Source: Gammaproteobacteria bacterium (GTDB lineage Bacteria; Pseudomonadota; Gammaproteobacteria; Xanthomonadales; Xanthomonadaceae). From it: a DNA stretch of 13,859 nucleotides. The DNA lies in NCBI GenBank assembly GCA_024642445.1, contig JAHEBG010000008.1, positions 1 through 13,859 on the forward strand, in the 5' to 3' direction. Shown in pieces: positions 1 to 6,896 of this stretch. How positions within the stretch are numbered: position 1 is the stretch's first letter; each line of letters starts with the position of its first letter. The notes under the pieces are model-generated. The model was not told the origin of the DNA. It was given only the letters and a program-made list of their open reading frames with translations, and made no database searches. The translations under genes were made by a program, and so were the position numbers.

Positions 1-46
1 GTACGTTGTAATCAACCACGCGCTTGTAACCAACCAGAATCTTCAT
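1..46 (-). CDS. etfB: Electron transfer flavoprotein beta subunit, N-terminal fragment
   Basis: Only the first 15 codons are in the window; the gene continues past the left edge. The visible residues, MKILVGYKRVVDYNV, are the characteristic beginning of EtfB, which starts with MK-[IV]-LV-x-x-KRVVD. EtfB pairs with EtfA to form a soluble FAD- and AMP-binding heterodimer. It collects electrons from acyl-CoA and other dehydrogenases and passes them to ETF-ubiquinone oxidoreductase. The ATG is at 46-44 and is preceded by a purine-rich TGAGG about seven bases upstream, an acceptable ribosome binding site. The ETF-QO gene lies on the same strand about 1 kb upstream, which supports the call. An etfA gene would be expected beyond the left edge, but this cannot be seen here. 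Confidence 0.85.
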   Translation of the reverse strand, partial: MKILVGYKRVVDYNV

Positions 47-144
47 TGCAGGCCTCAGGAATGGGTTTTACGGGTTAAAGCAAACCCTAATTTTACCCCA
101 TATCACCGATTCAAACAGCCGCTTGCCCTCAATGAGACGTGAAA
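47..144 (-). promoter_or_regulatory. Leader and possible promoter region of etfB
   Basis: This 98 bp gap separates the ATP-grasp gene from etfB and is the only sizeable break in the minus-strand etf cluster, so it may carry a separate promoter. Read on the minus strand, TAAAAT (95-90) matches the -10 consensus at 5 of 6 positions, but no good -35 lies at normal spacing. TTGAAT upstream is only 13 bases away. Between this -10 and the start codon are GGGTTT (63-68) and AAACCC (82-87), able to form a 6 bp stem. GGGTT (72-76) competes for the same AACCC. The promoter is a guess; the repeats are directly visible. Confidence 0.3.
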
Positions 145-1041
145 TCAGAGACTTAATCGGTCTTTCAATGCGTCTACAAAGCGTTCTGCCGCGCCATCGG
201 CATAGGCAAAGAACAATGAAGGCTCGGTCAGCTCCAACTCCAGAAGACAGGGTTCGCCTGCGTCGCCGCGCAATAGATCAATTCGGGCATACAGCAAGGG
301 CCCGTTTAATTCAAAAAGTCCGGGCAGGGCGGCAACTACCGATTCCGCTAAAGCCAGTTCATCGGTGCTGGGCACGCGCGCCATGATTTGTTCGGGTGCA
401 AACAGCTGATCGGTGGGGCCGACATTACGCCGCAACAGCGGGCCTTTGCGGATGGCATGCGAGAAGATGCCATTGAAGTACATCAACGCGGTTTCACCGG
501 CCTCATCCACACGACTGAGATACGGTTGCAGTAAAACACTGCGGTTTTTCAATTGCAGGCGTTTGATGTGCATCAGCATGGCATCTTGTTCATCGCGGCC
601 GTAGCGTTGGGCATCTTTCGAGCCGGCACCTACGGCCGGTTTAACCACCAGTTCGTCATGCGCGAACTGCTCCAGAAATGCACGAAGCCCGTCTTCCGCG
701 TGTTGCTCGGGTTCAATGAACCGGCTGGGCACGGTGTGGATATTCTGTTGGCGCAGGGCAGCCAAATAATGTTTGTCGGTGTTGTGTTCAAGCACATGGC
801 GTGGGTTGAGCAATTCGGTATGTTCGGAAACACGGGCCGCCCAGGCCAGAAACTCCGGCAGTTTTTCAATGTAATCCCACGGCGAGCGCACCAAGGCCGC
901 ACGAAAGCTGGACCAGTTGACGAAGGCGTCGTCCCAGTACACCACCCGGTTCTCGATGCCGGCGGCATCCAAGGCTGCCGACAGCGGCGCTAAATCTTCA
1001 TCGAGGGCATGGGCAGCGGCAACGGAGACAAGGGCAATCAT
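145..1041 (-). CDS. RimK/DcsG-like ATP-grasp ligase of unknown substrate
   Basis: This 298-residue protein belongs to the ATP-grasp superfamily, whose members activate a carboxylate as an acyl phosphate and join it to an amine or thiol. It resembles the RimK/glutathione-synthetase branch and the D-cycloserine ligase DcsG. The ATP-contacting segment VVKPAVGAGS is at residues 132-141. Probable metal ligands are Asp254 (YARID) and Glu268/Glu270 in LLELELTEPS near the C-terminus. The N-terminal roughly 90 residues are a preATP-grasp fold (MIALVSVAAA, then RSPWDY). I chose the ATG at 1041 rather than the longer reading from 1140, because the extension lies inside the ETF-QO gene and the protein begins naturally at MIALVSV. 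An AGGA seven bases upstream overlaps the ETF-QO stop codon, which ends 8 bp before, so the two are probably translationally coupled. The substrate cannot be read from the sequence. Confidence in the fold is high; any function in flavoprotein metabolism is only suggested by position. Confidence 0.85.
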   Translation of the reverse strand: MIALVSVAAAHALDEDLAPLSAALDAAGIENRVVYWDDAFVNWSSFRAALVRSPWDYIEKLPEFLAWAARVSEHTELLNPRHVLEHNTDKHYLAALRQQNIHTVPSRFIEPEQHAEDGLRAFLEQFAHDELVVKPAVGAGSKDAQRYGRDEQDAMLMHIKRLQLKNRSVLLQPYLSRVDEAGETALMYFNGIFSHAIRKGPLLRRNVGPTDQLFAPEQIMARVPSTDELALAESVVAALPGLFELNGPLLYARIDLLRGDAGEPCLLELELTEPSLFFAYADGAAERFVDALKDRLSL

Positions 1042-1049
1042 GGCGATTC

Positions 1050-2654
1050 CTAGAGGTTTTGGTAATTCGGCCCAGCGCCGCCTTCCGGCGTTACCCAGTT
1101 GATAATCTGGTACGGGTCCTTGATGTCGCAGGTTTTGCAATGCACGCAGTTGGCGGCATTGATCTGCAAGCGCTTGCCGGCATCGTCCTGCGCGATTTCA
1201 TACACACCGGCGGGGCAGAAGCGCGTGCACGGATTGCCGTATTCCTCAGCGCAGCGGGTGATACAGATGTCGGTATCGGCCACCTGTAAATGCACCGGCT
1301 GGTCTTCGTCATGTTCGGTGGCGGCAAAATACACGCCGGCCAAGCGATCGCGCGGCGCCAGGGTGCGTTCCACATAATCGCGAACAGGGCTTTCAGCTTC
1401 ATTCAATTTTTTGAGGCTCTGCCAATCGGCCTTGACCTTCAACGTCCACGGCGACAGACCGCCGGTGAGGGTTTCCCAGCCGGCGTTGAGTAAGCCGAAC
1501 AGACGGCCTTTCTTGAATGCCGGCTTGAAGTTCCGGACTTTTTTCAGCTCAGCAACCACCGCCGAGGCGCGCAATTTGGCATCCCAACCGGCAGAGTCAT
1601 TGTTAGCGGCAATGTGCTCGGCGGCCAGCATGCCCGAACGCAGGGCTTGATGCACACCTTTGATTTTCGGCACATTCACCAAGCCCGCAGAACAGCCGAT
1701 CAGCACAGCGCCCGGCATTTCCACCTTCGGCAAACTTTGATAGCCGCCGGTAACGATGGCGCGTGCGCCCGCCGACAGTATGCTTCCACCTTCCAGCAGC
1801 GGTTTTACGCTTGGATGGTTTTTCCATTGCTGGAACGCTTCATACGGCTGGTAATTCGGGTCGCTGTAATCCAGGCCGGATACATAACCCAAAGCAATCC
1901 GGTTGTTGTCAAGGTGGTATAGGAAGCTGCCGCCGTAGGTGGCGCTGTCGGCTGGCCAGCCCATGCTGTGCACTATTTTGCCCGGCTCGCAGACCCCGTC
2001 GCGCACCTGCCAAAGCTCTTTGATACCAATCGAATAGCTTTGTGGATCGCAATTGGCATCAAGCTTGAAACGCGCTATCAGTTGTTTGCTCAAATGCCCG
2101 CGCGCACCTTCGCCAAGCACGGTGGTTTTGGCTTTGATGTCGATGCCCTGCGTGTAGGTCGGCTTCTGTGAGCCGTCTTTGGCCACACCCATGTCGCCGA
2201 TACGCACGCCGGTAACTGCCCCGGTGGCCTCATCGTACAGCACTTCAGATGCGGCAAAGCCCGGATAGATTTCAACCCCGGCGGCTTCGCAATGGCCAGC
2301 CAACCAGGCACACAAAGCACCCAGCGAGACAATGCTGTTGCCATGGTTATTCATCTGTGGCGGATTGATCGGTGCCTTGAAGCCCCCGGTTTTGCTGAGA
2401 AACCAGAATTCATCGTGCATCGCCGGCACGCAGATGGGCGGCGGGTTGTTGCGCCATTCGGGAATCAGTTCATCCAGAGCCGCGGTTTCGATGACCGCAC
2501 CCGAGAGTGCATGCGCGCCTACCGTGGAGGCCTTTTCAATGACGCAGACACTGAGTGCTGGGTTTTTCTGCTTCAGGCGCAGGGCAAAAGCCAACCCGGC
2601 CGGCCCGGCACCAACAGTCAATACGTCGTATTCCATTACATCGCGTTCAGTCAT
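1050..2654 (-). CDS. Electron transfer flavoprotein-ubiquinone oxidoreductase (ETF-QO)
   Basis: ETF-QO takes electrons from reduced ETF and reduces ubiquinone at the inner membrane, linking fatty-acid and amino-acid oxidation to respiration. The 534-residue length is close to bacterial homologues. An FAD-binding GxGxxG motif is at residues 15-20 (GAGPAG). The C-terminus carries the [4Fe-4S] domain: Cys480 in FCPAGVYE and Cys503, Cys506, Cys509 in CVHCKTCDIKDP, followed by the family ending INWVTPEGG. The start at 2654 is supported by AAGAGGTGA just upstream; an internal Met7 at 2636 is less likely. No frameshift or missing ligand is apparent. It is the first gene of the etf cluster here. It overlaps the ribosome binding site of the downstream ATP-grasp gene and is transcribed divergently from the AlkB-like gene across 63 bp. 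Confidence 0.96.
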   Translation of the reverse strand: MTERDVMEYDVLTVGAGPAGLAFALRLKQKNPALSVCVIEKASTVGAHALSGAVIETAALDELIPEWRNNPPPICVPAMHDEFWFLSKTGGFKAPINPPQMNNHGNSIVSLGALCAWLAGHCEAAGVEIYPGFAASEVLYDEATGAVTGVRIGDMGVAKDGSQKPTYTQGIDIKAKTTVLGEGARGHLSKQLIARFKLDANCDPQSYSIGIKELWQVRDGVCEPGKIVHSMGWPADSATYGGSFLYHLDNNRIALGYVSGLDYSDPNYQPYEAFQQWKNHPSVKPLLEGGSILSAGARAIVTGGYQSLPKVEMPGAVLIGCSAGLVNVPKIKGVHQALRSGMLAAEHIAANNDSAGWDAKLRASAVVAELKKVRNFKPAFKKGRLFGLLNAGWETLTGGLSPWTLKVKADWQSLKKLNEAESPVRDYVERTLAPRDRLAGVYFAATEHDEDQPVHLQVADTDICITRCAEEYGNPCTRFCPAGVYEIAQDDAGKRLQINAANCVHCKTCDIKDPYQIINWVTPEGGAGPNYQNL

Positions 2655-2717
2655 GGCTCACCTCTTTGCAATCATTCTATTGTCGCGGTTTACGCGGCTT
2701 TGAGCAATAATGCAGGC
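2655..2717. promoter_or_regulatory. Divergent promoter region between ETF-QO and AlkB-like genes
   Basis: The 63 bp between the two start codons must contain promoters for both directions unless they lie inside the coding sequences. On the minus strand, TAGAAT matches the -10 consensus at 5 of 6 positions. On the plus strand, AATAAT (5 of 6) lies just before the alkB start, with TTGTCG 20-odd bases upstream. Neither has a good -35 at standard spacing. A small CGCG-GTTTA-CGCG symmetry sits near the middle. The ETF-QO side has a clear ribosome binding site (AAGAGGTGA); the AlkB side does not. Confidence 0.3.
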
Positions 2718-3338
2718 ATGCTGGAATTATTCGCTGCTGAAAATGCTGATCAATGGGCCTTGCCGTTGGCGGATTTGCGCTATTTCCCTACGTTTCTGCC
2801 TTCAGCACAGGCGCAACGGTTTTTTGAGGCCGTGCGCGAAAGCGCGTGCTGGCAGCAGCCCGAAATCACCTTGTTCGGTCGCCGCGTGCTGACCCCGCGC
2901 TTAAGCTGCTGGATGGGCGATTCCGATGCCGTATACCGCTATTCAAATACCACGTTTAACCCAGAGCCGTGGACGCAACCGGTGCTAGAACTGCGCGAAC
3001 ACCTGCATGCGTTTACGGGCCGTCGTTTCAACAGTGTACTGCTCAATTATTACCGTGACGGCAACGATGCCATGGGCTGGCACAGTGATGATGAGCGAGA
3101 ATTAGGAGCGAATCCGGTGATAGCATCGGTGAGTCTGGGTGGAGAACGCCGCTTCCTAATACGCAACCGTCAGGGCGGCAAGTCTATGGCGTTGTGCTTG
3201 GCGGAGGGCAGTTTACTGGTGATGCAGGGCGACAGCCAGAAGCTATATCAACATTGTCTGCCTAGAACCGCGAAGCCGGTGGCGGCAAGGCTTAATTTGA
3301 CCTTTCGTTCAGTGCTGCCACGTCATAACGACAGCTGA
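2718..3338 (+). CDS. AlkB-family Fe(II)/2-oxoglutarate-dependent dioxygenase
   Basis: Proteins of this family oxidatively remove alkyl groups from DNA or RNA bases, using Fe(II), 2-oxoglutarate and oxygen, and release the group as an aldehyde. The 206-residue protein has the full active-site set. The iron ligands are His122 and Asp124 (GWHSDDE) and His179 (YQHCLPRT). Arg191 and Arg197 (RLNLTFR) are in place to hold 2-oxoglutarate. The segment NSVLLNYYRDGNDAMGWHSD is typical of the ALKBH2/ALKBH3-like branch more than of E. coli AlkB itself. I start at the ATG at 2718 (MLELFAAENAD), since the open frame upstream runs antisense through ETF-QO. The ribosome binding site is poor. The gene is a single transcription unit that converges on the lipoprotein gene with 8 bp between stops. 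Whether the substrate is DNA, RNA or a protein cannot be decided from sequence. Confidence 0.93.
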   Translation: MLELFAAENADQWALPLADLRYFPTFLPSAQAQRFFEAVRESACWQQPEITLFGRRVLTPRLSCWMGDSDAVYRYSNTTFNPEPWTQPVLELREHLHAFTGRRFNSVLLNYYRDGNDAMGWHSDDERELGANPVIASVSLGGERRFLIRNRQGGKSMALCLAEGSLLVMQGDSQKLYQHCLPRTAKPVAARLNLTFRSVLPRHNDS

Positions 3339-3346
3339 AGCCCAGA

Positions 3347-3979
3347 TTACTTTTTGGTCTTGGGGTGGCCGTTGGCCAAGGCCCAACTCACCATTTCCGA
3401 TGTGGTTTGGTTCAACCCTTGTTCAATGGCTTGCACCACGGCCGGCACCTCTTTGCTGGCGGCTGGAACCTGAGCGCTGAAGTTTTGTACGGCGATAACC
3501 CGATTGCTTGGGTATTCCAACAATTTGGCATGCAGGCTGATCACGGCATCCGGAATTTTTGCACCGTCGGCATACACCGATTCAAAGCGGCGGATATCGA
3601 TCAGTAACGCGACATCGGCCGGAACGCCGCTGTTCTGGCGGGATACGGTTTTAATACGGCCGCTGTTTTCAAAGGCCTCGACAATATGCGTTTGCACCAT
3701 ATCCGGCATGGCTTCGGACCAGTTGGCGCCTTTGTAGACCTGAAGCACGTTCGGTTGCGGGCGCACAGCCAGTCGGTTGGAATCGAGCAGCGCACTGCTA
3801 TTGGGGCGGATAACCGTCAGCGCCCAGCCAACCTGGCCGGCGGTTTGCTCTGGGGCAAAGGGGTGCCGCAGCGAATAGGTTGTGATCGGATCCGGGTCTT
3901 TGATGAGCGAAAGACAGGCCGTCAAAGAAAGTAGGGCAAGTGCCGGAATGATCCGTTGCAGAAGCGGCTTGACGATCAT
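3347..3979 (-). CDS. PqiC-like ABC transporter auxiliary lipoprotein
   Basis: This 210-residue protein resembles the ABC_trans_aux/PqiC family, outer-membrane lipoproteins that work with MCE proteins in lipid transport across the periplasm. Residues 1-21 form a lipoprotein signal peptide, basic then hydrophobic, ending in the lipobox LTAC with Cys22 as the lipidated residue. Residue 23 is Leu, not Asp, so inner-membrane retention by the +2 rule is not indicated. The mature part has the family pattern: a YSL segment early, then IRPNSSALLDSNRLAVRP, WSEAMPDMVQTHIVEAFENSG, and a C-terminal helix around VVQAIEQGLNQTTSEMV. The ATG overlaps the stop of the MCE gene as ATGA and is preceded by GAGGA nine bases upstream. 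As the last gene of the operon it probably supplies the outer-membrane end of the transporter. The family call is good; its partner is inferred from context. Confidence 0.88.
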   Translation of the reverse strand: MIVKPLLQRIIPALALLSLTACLSLIKDPDPITTYSLRHPFAPEQTAGQVGWALTVIRPNSSALLDSNRLAVRPQPNVLQVYKGANWSEAMPDMVQTHIVEAFENSGRIKTVSRQNSGVPADVALLIDIRRFESVYADGAKIPDAVISLHAKLLEYPSNRVIAVQNFSAQVPAASKEVPAVVQAIEQGLNQTTSEMVSWALANGHPKTKK

Positions 3980-4920
3980 GGTTTAAATTCCTCGGTGCTG
4001 CTTTTCCCAGTAATCAGGGCATTGGGTTTCTGTTCGATTTCCGAAGCGACGCGCCTCAGCTGCTTCAACAGCGTCCGCAATTCGGTAATGGCCGGGCCCA
4101 CCTGGGACAGCCCTTGTTGCGAGAAGTGGTCAATGGCATCTTCATTGCTGTCGATCAAACGGTTGCCGTTTCTGGCCAGGGCTTCGAACTGCACTAGAGT
4201 CTTGTCCAATTTGGAAATCAGGTCGGGCAATTGATTGACCACGCCGGCATCGAGTTTCTTGGCGATGCTGTCGGTACTGGCCAGTGTGCTGTCAAGTTTG
4301 GCTATGGCCGCACGCGTCTCACGGATAATGGCACCAATATCCTGACGCTCGGCAGCGACCGACGTGGATATTTTTTCCAGATTGTCGAGTGTTTTGCTGA
4401 TGCGTGCAATATTTTCGTCGCTGAATGCTTTATTCAAGCGGAACATGACATTGGTGGCTGTAGTGGTGATGTCATCGGTTGAATTGAACAGTTTTGACAG
4501 TGCCGATTCCTTTGCCATGATGCGCGGCACCGGTATTTCTTCGCTGGGCTTCAAATCGGCACTCTTGGCATTGAACGAACGCAGCTGGATTTGGGTGATG
4601 CCGGTTAGGCCCACAAATGCCAATTTTGCTTCGGTATCCACCTTGATGGGTGTGGTGGCATCAATGCGGACCCTGACCAGAACCTTATTCGGGTCCTCGG
4701 GATCGATTTTCAACTTACGCACTTCACCCACGGTGATGCCGTTGTATTGCACCGTTCCGCCTATGCCAAGACCGGTAACGGCTTCCGAAAACACCACGTC
4801 GTATTCGGTCCAGCTGCTGTCGGAAGCGAATTTCGCAGCCCAGAGTGCAAAGCCCACCAGCAAAGTCATTACCGTTAGGGTGAATATGCCGATGAGAATA
4901 TGGTTGGCACGGGTTTCCAT
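3976..4920 (-). CDS. MlaD-like MCE-domain protein of a lipid ABC transporter
   Basis: This is a periplasmic lipid-binding component anchored in the inner membrane. The 314-residue protein begins with one transmembrane helix (about residues 7-29, ILIGIFTLTVMTLLVGFALW). A single MCE domain follows at about 38-115, with the recognisable core VQYNGITVGEVRKL and the strand segment GLTGITQIQL. Residues 150-300 are a long, mostly helical tail rich in Lys, Asp and Leu, expected to lengthen the hydrophobic channel or reach partner proteins. E. coli MlaD is shorter (about 183 residues), so the tail makes this closer to the longer single-MCE proteins found with PqiC-like lipoproteins. The ATG directly follows the TAA of the ATPase gene with no gap, and AGGAG lies nine bases upstream. 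In these systems MCE proteins form hexamers on the permease. The exact lipid and transport direction are not visible. Confidence 0.93.
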   Translation of the reverse strand: METRANHILIGIFTLTVMTLLVGFALWAAKFASDSSWTEYDVVFSEAVTGLGIGGTVQYNGITVGEVRKLKIDPEDPNKVLVRVRIDATTPIKVDTEAKLAFVGLTGITQIQLRSFNAKSADLKPSEEIPVPRIMAKESALSKLFNSTDDITTTATNVMFRLNKAFSDENIARISKTLDNLEKISTSVAAERQDIGAIIRETRAAIAKLDSTLASTDSIAKKLDAGVVNQLPDLISKLDKTLVQFEALARNGNRLIDSNEDAIDHFSQQGLSQVGPAITELRTLLKQLRRVASEIEQKPNALITGKSSTEEFKP

Positions 4921-5703
4921 TTAGGTGTTCTCCTGGATGGACAGCGCAGCTCGCCCTCTGGGGCCATGGAAATATTCCTGGATCCAAGGGTGTGCTACCG
5001 CGGCGACCTGTTCGATGGGTGCATTGACCAGCACTTTACGATCGGCAAGAACCGCCACACGGTCACAAATAGTGTACAGGGTATCCAAATCGTGGGTAAT
5101 CAGGAATACCGTCAGCCCCAGCGCTCGTTGGATGGATAGAATCAATTGATCGAACGCAGCGGCTCCGATCGGATCGAGTCCGGCCGTTGGTTCATCGAGA
5201 AACAGCAGGGCCGGATCCAACGCCAGCGCACGCGCAATGCCGGCCCGTTTACGCATGCCGCCGGATAATTCGGCCGGCAACTTCAAAGCCGCCTCGGGTG
5301 CCAGACCGGCCAGTTGGATCTTGTTCATGGCCAGTTGCCGGATCAAATCTTCCGGCAGCGTTGAGTGTTCACGCAAAGGCACCATTACATTTTCCAGTAC
5401 GGTCAGCGAGGAAAACAGCGCCGCATTCTGGAACAGCACGCCAGTGTTGCCTTCGATATAGGCCCTATCGGCAGCCTTGTGCGAGCGTGCATCGCGGCCC
5501 AGCACGCGGATACGCCCGGCTTTTGGCGTCTGAAGTGCCAGAATGCTGCGCATCAACACCGATTTTCCCGAGCCTGAACCGCCGACCACGCCGATGATTT
5601 CACCCTCGCGTACATCCAAATCAAGTTGTTCATGCACAATGGCCGAGCCGAAACGGTTGTCGAGACCACGTACTTCAATGATGTTTGGGGCATCCGCGCT
5701 CAC
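4921..5703 (-). CDS. MlaF-like ATPase of a lipid ABC transporter
   Basis: This 260-residue cytoplasmic ATP-binding subunit powers the MlaE-type permease. From the GTG start, the Walker A motif GGSGSGKS is at residues 41-48, the Q-loop glutamine at 92 (LFQNAALF), the signature LSGGMRKR at 146-153, Walker B LLFLDEPTAGLDP at 166-178, and the switch His204 in ITHDLDT. LSGGMRKR, with M-R-K-R after the signature, is typical of MlaF-type ATPases. I choose the GTG at 5703 because it overlaps the permease stop as GTGA and gives a normal N-terminus (VSADAPNIIEVRGL). The frame stays open for 45 more codons, but these lie inside the permease gene and show no conserved sequence. No ATG occurs near this point in frame. 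All catalytic residues are present. Confidence 0.94.
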   Translation of the reverse strand: MSADAPNIIEVRGLDNRFGSAIVHEQLDLDVREGEIIGVVGGSGSGKSVLMRSILALQTPKAGRIRVLGRDARSHKAADRAYIEGNTGVLFQNAALFSSLTVLENVMVPLREHSTLPEDLIRQLAMNKIQLAGLAPEAALKLPAELSGGMRKRAGIARALALDPALLFLDEPTAGLDPIGAAAFDQLILSIQRALGLTVFLITHDLDTLYTICDRVAVLADRKVLVNAPIEQVAAVAHPWIQEYFHGPRGRAALSIQENT

Positions 5704-6824
5704 AAGTCGAGTTCCATGAAGAACATGGCCGCGAAGGCATCCAATAAAATCACCAAGGAAATGGTTTGCACCACACTCGAGGTGGTGTGCTCGCCCACCG
5801 ATTGGGCATTGCCCTTGACCTTGAAGCCTTCCAGACATCCAATCAGACCAATGACCATGGCGAATATCGGGGCTTTGCTCATGCCAATCCAGAAGTGCCT
5901 CGGTGAAAGCTCACTTTGCAGCCGGCCAATGAACATTTCCGGCGAGATGCCCAAGTGCCAAACACACACGGCCATGCCGCCCAGTAGGCCAGCCATGGTC
6001 GCCAGAAAGGTTAGCAACGGAAGTGTCAGCAGCAGTGCTTTCAAACGCGGCAATACCAGCAGTTCGATTGGATCCAGGCCCATGGTTCGGATGGCATCCA
6101 GCTCTTCGCCACTTTTCATTGATCCGATTTGTGCGGTGAATGCACTGGCGGTTCGGCCTGCCAATAATATGGCGGTCAGTAAAACCCCGAACTCCCGGAA
6201 AAATGACACCCCTACCAGTTCAACCACCCATAATTCGGCGCCGAACTCGCTGAGCACCGTAGCTCCAAGAAATGCCACTACTGCGCCCACCATGAAGCTC
6301 AATAGCATTACCAGCGGTACGGCATTCAAGCCTACGGACTGCATATGAAAAACAACCGAAGTTACCCGCCAATGCTTAGGATTGAACAGGCTTTCGATAA
6401 AGCTAAGTAGAGTCTGACCCAGAAACGACAGAAAAATGAGGACATTTCTGTAGGCATTGAGCACCCAGCGACCCGTGCTTTCAAATACGCGACGATACCA
6501 AGGCCCGGCGTCAACGCCGGCAGGCAAGGGCAACCGAGCTGAAGCCACGGCGGCCATAAGTCGAGCGTGCGATTCTTGCAACTGCACGTCGTGGGTTTGC
6601 AATCCAAGGCGTTGGATGAATTCCAGCAGCAGATGCGAGCCGGTAGCATCCAGGCGTTCAATGCCTTTTCCATCAATGGCTGAAACCGTTATACCAGAGC
6701 GTGCCAACAAGGCCATAAGACGATGCGCTTGCAGGAATGTCCAATCGCCTGTGGCATGCCAAAGGCCGGCGTTTTCGCTGTCTTCAATGAAACACGGTTC
6801 GGTGAAATCAAGCCAGGTAGACAT
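5700..6824 (-). CDS. MlaE-like permease with N-terminal STAS domain
   Basis: This 374-residue inner-membrane protein fuses two parts that are separate in E. coli Mla. Residues 1 to about 95 form a STAS domain, the MlaB equivalent, with the helix segment IERLDATGSHLLLEFIQ at 55-71. After a linker and an amphipathic stretch, residues 125-374 are the MlaE permease. It has about five hydrophobic segments and the conserved cytoplasmic coupling region GRTASAFTAQIGSMK at 223-237, followed by SGEELDAIRTMGLDP. Together with the ATPase it forms the membrane core that moves phospholipid to or from the MCE protein. It is the first gene of the operon. The ATG at 6824 is preceded by only a weak ribosome binding site. 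STAS-MlaE fusions are known in other proteobacteria, so the fusion itself is not new. The residue after the conserved Asp59 is Ala rather than Ser/Thr. Confidence 0.93.
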   Translation of the reverse strand: MSTWLDFTEPCFIEDSENAGLWHATGDWTFLQAHRLMALLARSGITVSAIDGKGIERLDATGSHLLLEFIQRLGLQTHDVQLQESHARLMAAVASARLPLPAGVDAGPWYRRVFESTGRWVLNAYRNVLIFLSFLGQTLLSFIESLFNPKHWRVTSVVFHMQSVGLNAVPLVMLLSFMVGAVVAFLGATVLSEFGAELWVVELVGVSFFREFGVLLTAILLAGRTASAFTAQIGSMKSGEELDAIRTMGLDPIELLVLPRLKALLLTLPLLTFLATMAGLLGGMAVCVWHLGISPEMFIGRLQSELSPRHFWIGMSKAPIFAMVIGLIGCLEGFKVKGNAQSVGEHTTSSVVQTISLVILLDAFAAMFFMELDL

Positions 6825-6896
6825 CTGTACTGAGATTACCCCACGGAGTAATCGTTAGTTTATCGCAGTTAGGCAAAAGCGTGCGCTTACCCTACA
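6825..6896. promoter_or_regulatory. Divergent promoter region between mla-type operon and thrE-like gene
   Basis: On the plus strand, TAGGCA (6870-6875, 4 of 6 to TTGACA) and TACAAT (6893-6898, 5 of 6 to TATAAT) are separated by exactly 17 bases. This is the best sigma-70-type promoter in the window. The -10 runs into the ATG at 6897. A palindrome AAGCG-TG-CGCTT (6877-6888) fills most of the spacer, an operator-like position. On the minus strand, TTGCCT (the complement of bases overlapping the same -35) is followed after 17 bases by a poorer GATTAC. Sequence only; no activity is implied. Confidence 0.4.

Noticed and set aside
1042..1140. 33-residue N-terminal extension of the ATP-grasp protein
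   Set aside because: It lies inside the ETF-QO C-terminal coding region in another frame; the ribosome binding site and fold both support the ATG at 1041.
2292..2717. Open 142-codon extension upstream of the AlkB-like ATG
   Set aside because: It runs antisense through the start of the ETF-QO gene and has no AlkB-like sequence; the protein begins sensibly at 2718.
3339..3346. Terminator between the convergent AlkB-like and lipoprotein genes
   Set aside because: Only 8 bp separate the stops and I see no hairpin with a T-run there.
5626..6348. 240-codon plus-strand open frame opposite the permease and ATPase genes
   Set aside because: Low-complexity Ser/Thr/Asn/Pro-rich translation typical of an antisense shadow over a confidently identified gene.
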